8,915 nt of DNA from Actinomycetota bacterium. Lineage in GTDB: Bacteria > Actinomycetota > Thermoleophilia > UBA2241. The DNA lies in the NCBI GenBank assembly GCA_003158705.1, contig PMKX01000168.1, positions 8,726 to 17,640 on the forward strand, in the 5' to 3' direction. Every line of letters begins with the position of its first letter. The first letter of the stretch is position 1. The translations under genes were made by a program, and so were the position numbers. Shown here piece after piece: positions 1 to 6,365 of the stretch. The notes under the pieces are model-generated. The model was given only the letters and a program-made list of their open reading frames with translations, was not told the DNA's origin and searched no databases.

Positions 1-300
1 ACCGGCTCGCGCATGGACGAGGTGATCTTCGAGGAGTTCAAGGGTACAGGTAACATGGAGCTGCGGCTGGACCGCAAGCTCGCCGACAAGCGCATCTTCC
101 CGGCCATTGACATCGAGATGTCGGGCACGCGCAAGGAGGAGCTGCTCATGGACGCGGCCGAGGCGGCCATGGTGTGGAAGTTGCGCGCCGTGCTGCACGC
201 GCTCGACCCCAACGCCGCCATCGAGCTGCTCATCAACAAAGTGCGCGAGACAAAGTCGAACGCCGAGTTCCTCACGCAGCTTCAGAAGAACTCGCGTTAG
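1..300 (+). CDS. rho: Transcription termination factor Rho, C-terminal fragment
   Basis: The last 99 codons of Rho, cut by the window start. The reading frame opens at base 1 with [20 protein letters not shown], the highly conserved segment of the Rho ATPase core, continues through FPAID and SGTRKEELL, and ends in the helical tail ([15 protein letters not shown]) with a TAG stop. Rho is a hexameric RNA helicase/translocase that loads on untranslated nascent RNA and removes RNA polymerase using ATP. The N-terminal RNA-binding domain and the Walker A and B motifs lie upstream of the window. The C-terminus looks complete and of normal length. rpmE follows after 84 nt, a common bacterial arrangement. 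The first ATG inside this fragment (position 13) is internal and is not the start. Confidence 0.97.
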   Translation, partial: TGSRMDEVIFEEFKGTGNMELRLDRKLADKRIFPAIDIEMSGTRKEELLMDAAEAAMVWKLRAVLHALDPNAAIELLINKVRETKSNAEFLTQLQKNSR

Positions 301-321
301 GGCGGCAGGGTGGCCGTTTTG

Positions 322-330
322 TGCTACCAT
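322..330 (+). promoter_or_regulatory. Possible extended -10 promoter for rpmE
   Basis: The sequence TGC-TACCAT fits an extended -10 element (TGN followed by a hexamer matching TATAAT at 4 of 6 positions, including the key A2 and T6). No convincing -35 hexamer sits 16-18 nt upstream. A start about 7 nt downstream, near 337, would place the hairpin at 337-359 at the very 5' end of the rpmE mRNA. Read-through from rho is an equally valid source of rpmE transcripts. This is an inference from motif matching only. Confidence 0.3.
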
Positions 331-336
331 ACCGAC

Positions 337-359
337 CTTGGTTCGACTCACGACCCAAG
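337..359 (+). promoter_or_regulatory. Hairpin in the rpmE leader (candidate L31 leader element)
   Basis: CTTGGTTCG (337-345) can pair with CGACCCAAG (351-359), giving 8 pairs interrupted by a single T-C mismatch, with a 5-nt loop (ACTCA). It lies 25 nt upstream of the rpmE ATG and 10 nt upstream of its Shine-Dalgarno sequence, so it leaves the ribosome site free. No U-tract follows, so it is not an intrinsic terminator. Ribosomal protein genes, including rpmE, often carry structured autoregulatory leaders, so this is a reasonable candidate; a role in mRNA 5'-end stability is the main alternative. Confidence 0.4.
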
Positions 360-384
360 CACGCCAGCGAAGGAACGCGATCAG

Positions 385-600
385 ATGAAGAAAGACATCC
401 ACCCGAACTACGTCGAGGCGACGGTGCACTGCTCGTGCGGCAACGAGTTCGTCACGCGCTCTACCAAGCCGGAGCTGCGCGTCGAGCTTTGCTCGCAGTG
501 CCACCCCTTCTACACGGGCAAGCAGAAGCTGGTCGACTCCGGCGGCCGTGTGGAGCGCTTCCAGCGCCGTTACGGCAAGAAGACAAGCAGCACCACCTAG
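385..600 (+). CDS. rpmE: Large-subunit ribosomal protein L31 (bL31, zinc-binding form)
   Basis: A 71-residue protein of typical L31 length, part of the 50S subunit, where it helps bridge the large and small subunits. It opens [20 protein letters not shown], the standard L31 start. Four cysteines in a CxC...CxxC pattern (C16, C18, C36, C39) mark the zinc-containing 'C+' form, as opposed to the zinc-free paralogue induced on zinc starvation. The ATG at 385 is chosen because AAGGA (370-374) lies 10 nt upstream and the protein then aligns from residue 1; an in-frame GTG at 310 would add 25 unrelated residues. The Lys/Arg/Thr-rich tail ([10 protein letters not shown]) is ordinary. thyX begins 7 nt after the stop. 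Confidence 0.97.
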   Translation: MKKDIHPNYVEATVHCSCGNEFVTRSTKPELRVELCSQCHPFYTGKQKLVDSGGRVERFQRRYGKKTSSTT

Positions 601-607
601 CGTCCTC

Positions 608-1345
608 ATGCCTGCGCGGCTGCGTGTCACGCTCCTGGAGCATACTCCCGACCCGGACCGCGCCGTGGCGACCGCCGGCAGGCTGTGCTACGCGCCCGTG
701 TCGGCGGCCGAGCTCAAGGAGGGCATGAGCGACGCCGACGTGGCCGCGCTCGTGCGCATCCTGGTGGGCTCCGGCCACCACTCGGCTCTCGAACACGCTT
801 CGTTCACGTTCGCCGTCGACGGCGTCTCGCGCGCTTGCACGCACCAGCTGGTGCGTCATCGGCTGGCCTCTTACAACCAGCAGTCGCAGCGCTACGTGCG
901 CTTCGGCGGGGCCGACGGCTTCGTCCTGCCGCCCAGCGTGGCCGCCAACCCTGAGGCCGAGAAGGTCTTTCTGGCGGCCATGGAACAGGCGCGCGCCGCC
1001 TACGAGCGCCTCGTCGAGCTTGGCCTCGCCGAGGGGCGCAGCAAGGAATCGGTGCAAGAAGACGCTCGCTTCGTGCTGCCCAACGCAGCCGAGACCAAGA
1101 TCGTGGTCACCATGAACGCCCGCGAGCTGCGCCACTTCTTCCGTGTACGCTGCTGCCGGCGGGCGCAGTGGGAGATCAACGCTCTGGCGTGGGAGATGCG
1201 CGGCATGGTCAAGGCCGTGTCGCCCTGCCTCTTTGAGAAGACCGGCCCGGCCTGTCTGTACGACAGCTGCACCGAGGGCAAGATGACCTGCGGCGACCCC
1301 TACTTGGTCGCCGACGTCGACGGGCCGCTGGGGCCGGCCGGCTAA
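608..1345 (+). CDS. thyX: Flavin-dependent thymidylate synthase ThyX
   Basis: A 245-residue enzyme that makes dTMP from dUMP using methylene-tetrahydrofolate as carbon donor and reduced FAD/NADPH as reductant; it is a cytosolic homotetramer. The diagnostic ThyX motif RHRx7S is present as RHRLASYNQQS (residues 83-93). It is flanked by the conserved GHHSALEHASFTF region (about 56-68) and the later NARELRHFFRVR...AQWEI block (about 170-190). The C-terminus is cysteine-rich (C207, C216, C221, C228; see findings). The ATG at 608 fits the ThyX N-terminus, although no clear Shine-Dalgarno sequence precedes it; coupling to rpmE, whose stop is 7 nt upstream, may supply ribosomes. An in-frame GTG at 548 lies inside rpmE and is unlikely. 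The ThyX call is firm; whether the genome also has thyA cannot be seen. Confidence 0.97.
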   Translation: MPARLRVTLLEHTPDPDRAVATAGRLCYAPVSAAELKEGMSDADVAALVRILVGSGHHSALEHASFTFAVDGVSRACTHQLVRHRLASYNQQSQRYVRFGGADGFVLPPSVAANPEAEKVFLAAMEQARAAYERLVELGLAEGRSKESVQEDARFVLPNAAETKIVVTMNARELRHFFRVRCCRRAQWEINALAWEMRGMVKAVSPCLFEKTGPACLYDSCTEGKMTCGDPYLVADVDGPLGPAG

Positions 1346-1360
1346 GCTAAGCGCCGGCCG
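1335..1360 (+). terminator. Strong GC hairpin spanning the thyX stop codon (possible terminator or attenuator)
   Basis: CGGCCGGC (1335-1342) and GCCGGCCG (1353-1360) form a perfect 8-bp G/C stem. The 10-nt loop (TAAGCTAAGC) begins with the thyX TAA stop and is a tandem TAAGC repeat. The following bases are pyrimidine-rich (ACTCCTCT) but contain no U-tract, so it does not meet the classical intrinsic terminator model. It could weaken read-through into the next gene, protect the upstream mRNA 3' end, or do nothing. The structure is seen directly; the function is inferred. Confidence 0.35.
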
Positions 1361-1365
1361 CCGCC

Positions 1366-1371
1366 GATACT
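1366..1371 (+). promoter_or_regulatory. Possible -10 element giving a leaderless DUF1385 transcript
   Basis: GATACT matches TATAAT at 4 of 6 positions, including A2 and T6, and ends 7 nt before the ATG at 1379. A promoter with this spacing would start transcription at or next to the A of the ATG. That agrees with the lack of a Shine-Dalgarno sequence here and with the frequency of leaderless mRNAs in actinobacteria. No good -35 hexamer is visible, so support is weak. Confidence 0.22.
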
Positions 1372-1378
1372 CCTCTAC

Positions 1379-2353
1379 ATGAGTCCTCTCGCGAACCGCC
1401 GCGCCTCTCGCAGCTTGCTGCGCGTCCTGGCCTTGCCGCTCGTGGCCGCCAGGCGCGCCCAGGTGGGCGGCCAAGCCGTCATCGAGGGCGTCATGATGCG
1501 CGGCGTGGCCAACTGGTCGCTGGCCGTGCGCAAGCCCGACGAGAGCATCGCCCTGCACTTCTGGCCCCTCGAGTCGTGGATGAAGCGCTATCCGATCCTC
1601 AAGCTGCCCATCGCCCGCGGCGTGGTCGCCCTCATCGAGTCGCTGGTGATCGGCGTGCGCGCCATCGGCATCTCCGCCAACGAGTCGATGGGCGAAGAGG
1701 AAGAGCAGCTCAGCAAGAAGCAGATCGGCGGTACCATCGTCGTGGCGCTCATTCTGGCGGTGGCTATCTTCTTCCTGGCGCCGCTGGGCCTGACCGGGCT
1801 CTTCCGGCACTGGCTGGGCACCGGCGTCTGGTTCTGGCTGGTCGAGGGCCTTGTTCGCGTCAGCATCTTCATCATCTACTTGGCCCTGGTGACGCGCATC
1901 CCCGACCTGCGCCGGGTGTTCGAGTACCACGGTGCCGAGCACATGGCGATCCATGCGCTCGAGCATGGCGAGGAACTCACCCCGCAGGCCTGCAAGAAGT
2001 ACCGCACCCTGCACCTGCGCTGCGGCACCTCGTTCCTGCTGGTGGTCATGGTCGTCTCCATCATCGTCTTCGCGCTCGTGCGCTGGCCGGTCTGGTATCT
2101 GCTCATCCTCTCGCGCGTGGTGCTGATCCCGCTCATCGCCGGGGTCTCCTACGAGATCATCAAGTTCGCCGGTCGCTACGAGACCAGCCGCTTCGTGCGC
2201 ATCGTCATGGCGCCCGGCCTCGCCCTGCAGTGGATGACCACCAAGCAGCCCGACGAGGCCCAGCTCGAGGTAGCTCTGGCCGCTTTGGGCAAGATCATCG
2301 AGTTGGAGCCGCAAGACGGCCCGCCCGTGCAGGGTGTGGAGGTCATGGCGTAG
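1379..2353 (+). CDS. DUF1385 (YqhQ-type) multi-pass membrane protein of unknown function
   Basis: A 324-residue integral membrane protein of the DUF1385 family, to which Bacillus YqhQ belongs; no biochemical role is established that I know of. Family signatures are GGQAVIEGVMMRG (residues 30-42), FEYHGAEHMAIHALE (181-195) and RCGTSFLL (214-221). Hydrophobic segments at about 116-137, 150-173, 217-234 and 238-257 suggest four membrane spans, with an acidic linker (EEEEQ, about 106-110) before the first. The His/Glu-rich segment between spans 2 and 3 (H184, E187, H188, H192, E195, H196) could bind metal, but that is inference. There is no cleavable signal peptide; the first 25 residues are basic and variable. 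ATG 1379 is the most upstream sensible start; GTG 1442 would still keep the GGQAVIEG motif. Location upstream of prfA recurs in other Gram-positive genomes as I recall. Confidence 0.9.
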   Translation: MSPLANRRASRSLLRVLALPLVAARRAQVGGQAVIEGVMMRGVANWSLAVRKPDESIALHFWPLESWMKRYPILKLPIARGVVALIESLVIGVRAIGISANESMGEEEEQLSKKQIGGTIVVALILAVAIFFLAPLGLTGLFRHWLGTGVWFWLVEGLVRVSIFIIYLALVTRIPDLRRVFEYHGAEHMAIHALEHGEELTPQACKKYRTLHLRCGTSFLLVVMVVSIIVFALVRWPVWYLLILSRVVLIPLIAGVSYEIIKFAGRYETSRFVRIVMAPGLALQWMTTKQPDEAQLEVALAALGKIIELEPQDGPPVQGVEVMA

Positions 2354-2382
2354 CTGTCGCTCGGGCCACGGCGCGGCGCGAG

Positions 2383-2388
2383 TATAAT
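2383..2388 (+). promoter_or_regulatory. Consensus -10 box of a probable prfA-prmC promoter
   Basis: A perfect TATAAT stands out in a G/C-rich gap, 30 nt after the DUF1385 stop and 84 nt before the prfA ATG. Candidate -35 positions at 16-18 nt spacing (such as TCGGGC) are poor, and no TG extension is present. The predicted start is near 2395, giving a leader of about 77 nt that contains a 5-bp hairpin (CGGGG 2414-2418 with CCCCG 2424-2428, loop TCGTG). This is the best evidence that prfA-prmC can be transcribed separately from the upstream genes. Confidence 0.5.
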
Positions 2389-2471
2389 CGTCTCTGCACG
2401 TAGCGCATGTGGACGGGGTCGTGCCCCGGCCAGCGCCGCGTCACGTCCCGTCAGCGCACACGCGAGAGACC

Positions 2472-3554
2472 ATGATCACGAGACTCATCGCCGAGATCGA
2501 ACGCACCTATGCGGACCTAGCCGAGCAGCTCTCCGATCCCGAGGTGCTGGCGGACCGCAAGCGCTACGCCGACGTGGCGCGCAGGCACGCCGACCTCGAG
2601 GCGGCGCACGCCCTGACGCTTCAGTATCGCGAGGCCGAGCAAGCCGCGGCGGAGGCCGAGGAGCTGCTGGGCGGTGACGACGGCCTCGACGACGAGATGC
2701 ACACATACCTGCAGGGCGAGCTGCAGTCGAGCCGCGGGCGACTCCCGCAGTTGGCCGAAGAGATCCGCACGCAGATGCTCACGCGCGACCCCAACGATGC
2801 CAAAGACGTGATCATCGAGATCCGCGCCGGCGCCGGCGGCGACGAAGCGGCGCTGTTCGCCGGCGATCTGGCGCGCATGTACACACGTCACGCCGAGGGC
2901 CGCGGTTTCGCCGTCGAGGTGCTCTCGTCCCAAGAGGCCGCCGCCGGCGGCTTCAAGGAGATCATCCTCGAGGTGCGCGGCCGGGGCGCCTACTCGGCGC
3001 TCAAGTACGAGAGTGGCGTGCACCGCGTGCAGCGTGTGCCGGCCACGGAGGCCGCCGGGCGCATCCACACCTCCACGGCCACGGTGGCCGTGATGCCGGA
3101 GGCCGAGGAGATCGAGGTGGACGTGCACCCCAACGACCTGCGCATCGACATCTTCCGCTCCAGCGGTCCCGGCGGTCAGTCGGTGAACACGACCGACTCG
3201 GCCGTGCGCATCACGCATCTGCCCACGGGGCTTGTGGTCAGCTGCCAGGACGAGAAGTCGCAGCTGCAGAACAAGGAGCGGGGGCTGCGCATCCTGCGCG
3301 CTCGCCTGTTCGAGATGGCCCAAGCGGAGCAGGACAAAGAGGTCGCCGAGCAACGACGCAGCATGGTCGGCAGTGGCGACCGCTCGCAGAAGATCCGCAC
3401 CTACAACTTCCCGCAGAACCGCGTCAGCGACCATCGCATCGGGCTCACCTCGCACCGTCTCACGGAGATCCTCGAAGGCGACATCAACGAGTTCACGGAG
3501 GCGCTGGCGGCCGAGGCCCGTCGCAAGCAGCTCGCGGCCGTCACGGACTCATGA
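2472..3554 (+). CDS. prfA: Peptide chain release factor 1 (RF1)
   Basis: A 360-residue class I release factor, the usual RF1 length. It recognises UAA and UAG in the ribosomal A site and triggers hydrolysis of peptidyl-tRNA. The stop-codon recognition motif is PAT (190-192, in [18 protein letters not shown]), the RF1 version of P-x-T; RF2 carries SPF instead. The catalytic GGQ lies at 234-236 ([17 protein letters not shown]), and Q236 is the expected target of the PrmC methyltransferase encoded next. The [20 protein letters not shown] segment (118-137) is also characteristic. ATG 2472 gives the family N-terminus; an in-frame GTG at 2409 would add 21 non-homologous residues. The ribosome site is weak (GAGAG just upstream). 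The TGA stop overlaps the prmC start by 4 nt. Confidence 0.98.
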   Translation: MITRLIAEIERTYADLAEQLSDPEVLADRKRYADVARRHADLEAAHALTLQYREAEQAAAEAEELLGGDDGLDDEMHTYLQGELQSSRGRLPQLAEEIRTQMLTRDPNDAKDVIIEIRAGAGGDEAALFAGDLARMYTRHAEGRGFAVEVLSSQEAAAGGFKEIILEVRGRGAYSALKYESGVHRVQRVPATEAAGRIHTSTATVAVMPEAEEIEVDVHPNDLRIDIFRSSGPGGQSVNTTDSAVRITHLPTGLVVSCQDEKSQLQNKERGLRILRARLFEMAQAEQDKEVAEQRRSMVGSGDRSQKIRTYNFPQNRVSDHRIGLTSHRLTEILEGDINEFTEALAAEARRKQLAAVTDS

Positions 3555-4423
3555 CGCACGCCTTGACCGTCAAGCAGGCCATCCGCGAGGCCAGCGCCGC
3601 CTTTGAGGCCAGCTACTCGCTCTCGCCGCGCCTCGACGCCGAGCTGCTGCTCGCCGAGGCGCTGGGCGTAAGCCGCGAGCGCCTCTACGCCGAGCCGGAG
3701 CGCGTGCTCACCGCCGAGGAGAGCGAGCGCTTTGCGGGCTTCGTCAAGCGCCGCGAGAAGCGCGAGCCGGTGGCCTACATCCTGGGCCGCAAGGCGTTCC
3801 GTACCATCGAGCTGCAGCTGAACGAGAACACGCTGATCCCGCGCCCCGAGACCGAGACGCTGGTCGAGGTGGCGCTGGAGAGGCTCCAGCTGGTCGACAA
3901 GGAAGAGCCGCGGGTGCTCGACATCGGCACCGGCTCGGGCAACATCGCTTTGGCGCTGGCGGCCGAGCATCCGACGGTGCGCGTGGTGGGCACCGACATC
4001 CACCCGGCGCCGCTGGAGATGGCACACCAGAACGCCGTGCGGCTGGGTCTGCAGGAGCGCGTCGAGTTTTTGGTCAGCGACGTGTACGACGACCTGCCCG
4101 GCGGCGCGCGCTTCGACGTGATCGTCTCCAACCCCCCTTACGTGACCGAGGACGCGTTGCGCCGCGCGCGCCCCGAGGTGCGCGGCTTCGAGCCCCACGT
4201 GGCCCTCATCGGCGGCGATCATGGCATGGAGTTCTACGAGCGCATCGTCCCCGGGGCGCCGCCGTTCCTGGAGCCGCACGGCACGCTGGCGGTCGAGATC
4301 GCCGAGGACAAGGTCGTCGAGGTGCTGGCGCTGTTCGTCAGCGCCGGACGCTACGAGGACATCGACGTGCGTCCCGACCTGGGCGGCCTGCCGCGGGTCG
4401 TGTTCGCTCGCGAGAAGTCCTAG
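3551..4423 (+). CDS. prmC: Release factor glutamine N5-methyltransferase PrmC
   Basis: A 290-residue SAM-dependent methyltransferase that methylates the side-chain nitrogen of the GGQ glutamine of RF1 and RF2, raising termination efficiency. An N-terminal helical domain (about 1-75) that recognises the release factor is followed by the Rossmann-like catalytic domain. Visible motifs are IPRPETE (96-102), the SAM-binding loop [13 protein letters not shown] (123-135), the acidic D149 after the second strand (GTDIH) and the catalytic NPPY at 194-197 (VSNPPYVTE). Its ATG overlaps the prfA stop as ATGA, so the enzyme and its substrate are translationally coupled. A 51-nt gap with a small hairpin separates it from recO. 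Related N6-adenine methyltransferases share NPPY, but the position next to prfA and the IPRPETE motif make PrmC secure. Confidence 0.97.
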   Translation: MTHALTVKQAIREASAAFEASYSLSPRLDAELLLAEALGVSRERLYAEPERVLTAEESERFAGFVKRREKREPVAYILGRKAFRTIELQLNENTLIPRPETETLVEVALERLQLVDKEEPRVLDIGTGSGNIALALAAEHPTVRVVGTDIHPAPLEMAHQNAVRLGLQERVEFLVSDVYDDLPGGARFDVIVSNPPYVTEDALRRARPEVRGFEPHVALIGGDHGMEFYERIVPGAPPFLEPHGTLAVEIAEDKVVEVLALFVSAGRYEDIDVRPDLGGLPRVVFAREKS

Positions 4424-4428
4424 CCGTG

Positions 4429-4443
4429 CGCCGGCTACCGGCG
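4429..4443 (+). other. Small GC hairpin between prmC and recO
   Basis: CGCCGG (4429-4434) and CCGGCG (4438-4443) form a perfect 6-bp stem with a 3-nt loop (CTA), starting 5 nt after the prmC stop. No U-tract follows, so intrinsic termination is unlikely. I see no promoter-like element in this 51-nt gap, which favours co-transcription of recO with prmC. Confidence 0.25.
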
Positions 4444-4474
4444 GCGGCCAGCGGCCAAAGGTGGGGTTGAAGGC

Positions 4475-5206
4475 GTGCGCTATCAGGAGACACGGGCCGT
4501 CGTGCTCGGCTCGCGGCCTCTGGGAGAGGCCGACCGCATCATCGTCCTTTTCGCCCGCGAGCTCGGCCGTGTCGATGCCGTGGTCAAAGGCGTGCGGCGC
4601 ACCAAGTCGCGCTGGGGCGGCCGCCTGGAGCCCTTCAACATCTGCGACCTGGTGCTCTTCCAGGGTCGCAGTCTCTTCACGGTCACCCAGGCGCAGCTCG
4701 TGGCTGTGTTCCCGCGCCTGCGTGAGGATCGTGCCGCGCTCGGCGTGGCCGCTGTGGCCTGCGAAGCCACGGCCGGCTTGTTCGCCGAGCACGAGCCCCA
4801 TGAACGCGTCTACAATCTTCTGCGCAGCGCGTTGCGCGAGGCCGACGCCGGAGTAGCCGGGCCGGCGATCCGGGCGCCGCTGCTCGTCGGTGTGGTGGTC
4901 AAGCTGTTGCACGAGGCCGGCTATCTGCCGGTCCTCGACCGGTGCGCGTCGTGCGGCGGCAGCGGTCTGGCGCTGGCCTTCTCGGCTGCTCGCGGCGGAT
5001 TGGTGTGCGAGCGTTGCCTGGCTGAGGGCGTGCCGATAACCCCGGAGGCGATCGAGGACTTGCGACAGTCCGTGGAGCGGCCGCTGGCCGAATTGCGCGA
5101 GTTGCCGGCGGCCGAGCACGTCGAGGAGGCCCTCAAGCACGTGCACAACCTCTACTCCTACCACACCGGCGGTCGCCTCAAGGCGCTGCGCTTCGCCCGG
5201 GGCTGA
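4475..5206 (+). CDS. recO: DNA repair protein RecO
   Basis: A 243-residue RecO, of normal length. RecO works with RecR and RecF to load RecA onto SSB-coated single-stranded DNA at gaps and also anneals complementary strands. The N-terminal OB-fold region begins with the family pattern [20 protein letters not shown] (residues 3-22) and continues to about residue 80. A helical domain follows, containing a four-cysteine zinc site, C157-x2-C160 and C178-x2-C181 (DRCASCGG ... VCERC). The C-terminal [17 protein letters not shown] is typical. The start is GTG 4475: AAAGGTGG (4457-4464), one base off a full anti-16S match, lies 10 nt upstream, and the protein aligns from residue 1. The following gap contains its own promoter, so recO may be the last gene of the upstream unit. 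Confidence 0.95.
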   Translation: MRYQETRAVVLGSRPLGEADRIIVLFARELGRVDAVVKGVRRTKSRWGGRLEPFNICDLVLFQGRSLFTVTQAQLVAVFPRLREDRAALGVAAVACEATAGLFAEHEPHERVYNLLRSALREADAGVAGPAIRAPLLVGVVVKLLHEAGYLPVLDRCASCGGSGLALAFSAARGGLVCERCLAEGVPITPEAIEDLRQSVERPLAELRELPAAEHVEEALKHVHNLYSYHTGGRLKALRFARG

Positions 5207-5303
5207 TCTCGGCGAGCGCGAACGACCGCCGGTGCCCGCCGCGCTGGCCTCGCCGCCTCACCGGCCGGCGCCACCCGCCGCGCCGGATCCGCCGCGCCCC
5301 GCT

Positions 5304-5332
5304 TTGCGGGCCTTCGGCCCAGTTGATAGAAT
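5304..5332 (+). promoter_or_regulatory. Probable sigma70-type promoter of glyQ-glyS(-ppdK)
   Basis: In the 148-nt recO-glyQ gap, TTGCGG (5304-5309) and TAGAAT (5327-5332) are separated by exactly 17 nt. The -10 matches the consensus at 5 of 6 positions and is preceded by TGA, an extended -10 TGN. The predicted start near 5339 gives a leader of only about 16 nt before the ATG at 5355. The spacer holds an inverted repeat, GGGCC-TTC-GGCCC (5308-5320), which overlaps the -35 end. The rest of the gap is G/C-rich; a loose inverted repeat (CGGCGAG 5210-5216 with CTCGCCG 5249-5255) just after recO has no U-tract. This is the best full promoter match in the window. Confidence 0.6.
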
Positions 5333-5354
5333 CTGCGGCCCGACGTGGAGGATC

Positions 5355-6361
<1,007 letters not shown>

Positions 6362-6365
<4 letters not shown>

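Noticed and set aside
301..320. Possible intrinsic terminator after rho (GGCGGC...GCCGTT followed by TTG)
   Set aside because: The stem has only four Watson-Crick pairs plus two G-T wobbles, and the T-run is just four bases and partly used in the stem; too weak to call.
310..384. GTG start adding 25 residues to L31
   Set aside because: The added residues do not resemble L31, would be translated from the leader hairpin, and the ATG at 385 has a proper Shine-Dalgarno sequence.
461..2314. 617-codon open frame on the minus strand, with other long minus-strand frames at 3401-5164, 5178-6203 and 7547-8599
   Set aside because: They lie entirely opposite well-identified genes. They have the skewed Arg/Ala/Gly/His/Asp composition expected of the antisense strand of GC-rich codons, and show no recognisable domain.
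2409..2471. In-frame GTG extension of RF1 by 21 residues
   Set aside because: The extension is Pro/Arg/His-rich with no family match; [13 protein letters not shown] fits the normal RF1 start.
5232..5354. Upstream in-frame start for GlyQ giving a 377-residue protein
   Set aside because: The extra 41 residues are Pro/Ala-rich, without homology, and cover the promoter-like TTGCGG/TAGAAT pair.
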